Assembly: GCA_024509875.1 (NCBI GenBank)
Contig: JAMPIV010004263.1
Location: forward strand, 124,001 to 188,000
From: Oreohelix idahoensis
Taxonomy: Eukaryota > Mollusca > Gastropoda > Stylommatophora > Oreohelicidae
Length of the DNA stretch: 64,000 bases
Direction of reading: 5' to 3'
The first letter of the stretch is position 1. Every line of letters begins with the position of its first letter. Positions 62,882-64,000 of the stretch are shown here, piece by piece. Under the pieces are notes generated by a model that did no database searches, was not told the origin of the DNA, and saw only the letters and a program-made list of their open reading frames with translations. Position numbers and translations under genes: made by a program.

Positions 62882-64000
62882 CTAAGTGGTGTAGTCTGTC
62901 AAAACTTGGCGCGATTTCGAGATCTCCAAGATCGAGTCTTGCTCGGCGTAGAAGAGAACCTGTAATGGTTCGGGTGTGACCTCGGCGAATTTAAGTTCTA
63001 CTGAGACTGGACCCGACTTGGCCATCTCAAACTGGTCACCGTCTAGTAGACTGGGAGGCGTAACCGTGCTTAAAATGTCTATACTCGAGATCGTTGCCGG
63101 CGTCTTTACCAACCTGGCCCATAGCTAGAATAGATTCGTCCCGAAGAAGGCTCTCACGTACTGGTTGTGCTCATAATCCATGGACAAAGGCTTGCCACTG
63201 ACGGTTCTCCCATCCGCGCTGACGTTCAAATATATCAGACCAAAGGTAGCGAAATTGAACGGATTAGCCGTGTACGACCCGTTAAAAGCGGACGAAGTGA
63301 CTAGTCCAATCACGATCCGTGTAGGTGTTTGACTGAGAAACAGATTATCCTGCATGTGCGATAGCATACCTCTAGGGATAGAGAAAGTTTTTAGCACAAC
63401 TCGTTTCAAGGGGTACTTGGCATTACCTCGCACCAAGGCTTTCTCGTGGGCTAGAGAGACGGCGGGATTTAATTTAGCTTTCCGGACAACCAAGGCCGCA
63501 TAAATTATAATAGATTTATATCCAGCGGTAGGGTCGTGTCCCAGCACGTTGAAGGCATCTTTAGACGGGGTGAGTTTTACTTTAACTGTCACACCATTTA
63601 ACAGGTAACGATCTTGAGCAAAGATATCTGAATGTAAACGACCCATCATATCAATCTCCTGAGAACCAGCCGCTATATGTCGACGCAGTCTTAAACCGTT
63701 GTTATTGTCACCAATTGTGTCCGTAATAAAATTTGGCGTGTCTTTGTAAAACAGAGCCGATGTCAGATGGCCTCGTTTGGGTTCCTCCCCGTAATTCAAC
63801 GTGGCTTCGATGTAAGCTCTATAAGGGTAGGTGTTCTCGCTGGGTATAATCAGCGTATCGTTCAGTGAAACGTCGACTTGGGAGAATAAACTGTGCAGGT
63901 AATAGTTGATCGGGGCCACCTCTGCGTCAGCGGGTAATGCGCCGCCATTAGCTAACGTAACTTTGGCGCGCACGTGTAGAAAAGTATTAAACAAATCTAG
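62882..64000 (-). pseudogene. Capsid-like jelly-roll protein of the Polinton-like element, partial
   Basis: Runs off the right window edge. The visible frame (minus strand, entering at 64000) reads NTFLHVRAKVTLANGG, INYYLHSLFSQVDVSLNDTL and AYIEATLNYGEEPKRGH. It belongs to the family annotated in many invertebrates as F54H12.2-like, which travels with Maverick/Polinton genes. A TAG at 63127-63125 interrupts it. The same frame is open again to 62882 and contains VSVELKFAE and VLFYAEQDSILEI, a plausible C terminus. Between them (about 63122-63040) a different frame looks more family-like, which suggests two compensating indels. I cannot decide between major and minor capsid protein. Confidence 0.75.

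Larger units (their letters stand above)
61073..64000 (-). mobile_element. Polinton/Maverick-like element, one end (continues beyond the window)
   Basis: Three virus-type genes lie head to tail on the minus strand. From the right they are a capsid-like protein, an adenovirus-type protease and a PC4-like protein. They are followed at the left by a tandem-repeat block that probably belongs to the element terminus. Polymerase B, integrase and packaging ATPase, also expected in a Polinton, are not in the window and would lie to the right. Left boundary near 61073-61080 is inferred from the start of the repeats. The 6-bp TSD cannot be checked without the other end. Confidence 0.75.

Overview
The window is transposon-dense DNA from a metazoan, most likely an invertebrate. 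I see no host gene, tRNA gene, rRNA gene or CRISPR array. The evidence is AT-rich sequence with long (TA)n runs, several non-LTR retrotransposon (LINE) families, mariner and Tc1 elements, a tRNA-derived SINE, Ty3/gypsy-related LTR elements and the end of a Polinton/Maverick-like element. I cannot name the phylum from sequence alone.

Left part (1-14.0 kb): a degraded RTE/BovB-like LINE (A) is split by a probable solo LTR (1784-2951) and by an 8.2 kb LTR retrotransposon, element A (4364-12597). A second LINE (B) follows. From 14.2 to 18.0 kb there are (TA)n/(GA)n microsatellites, two 5'-truncated copies of a third LINE (C) and a frame-broken mariner. A structurally complete Tc1 element with an open transposase frame lies at 18506-20037, followed by a SINE with its target-site duplication (20113-20425).

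Centre (21.2-55.4 kb): a nest of LTR retrotransposons. The outer element D is on the minus strand, with LTRs 53235-55411 and 21196-22562 plus 40874-41678. Element C (22563-40868, TSD CGAAC) is inserted in the 3' LTR of D. Element B (43712-51806, TSD CCTTG) is inserted in the gag-pol region of D. Inside C lie a LINE (26281-28437, 11-bp TSD) and a 2.65 kb solo LTR (29373-32027, TSD ATTGG). Elements A, B and C, and probably the decayed D, carry the order Gag-protease-integrase-RT-RNase H. This is the Ty1/copia order on gypsy-type domains, known from Gmr1-like elements. B is the youngest, with two LTR differences visible by eye. A and B each have a nearly complete polyprotein frame, broken only by one-base indels in or beside homopolymers.

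Right part (55.4-64.0 kb): LINE-B-type fragments on the minus strand, then (61.08 kb to the window end) one end of a Polinton/Maverick-like element. It starts with a tandem block containing CAAGATGGCGG-type motifs. Then come minus-strand genes for a protein with a PC4-like ssDNA-binding domain, an adenovirus-type cysteine protease, and a capsid-like protein that runs off the window. The protease and capsid frames each carry a premature stop, so this copy looks decayed.
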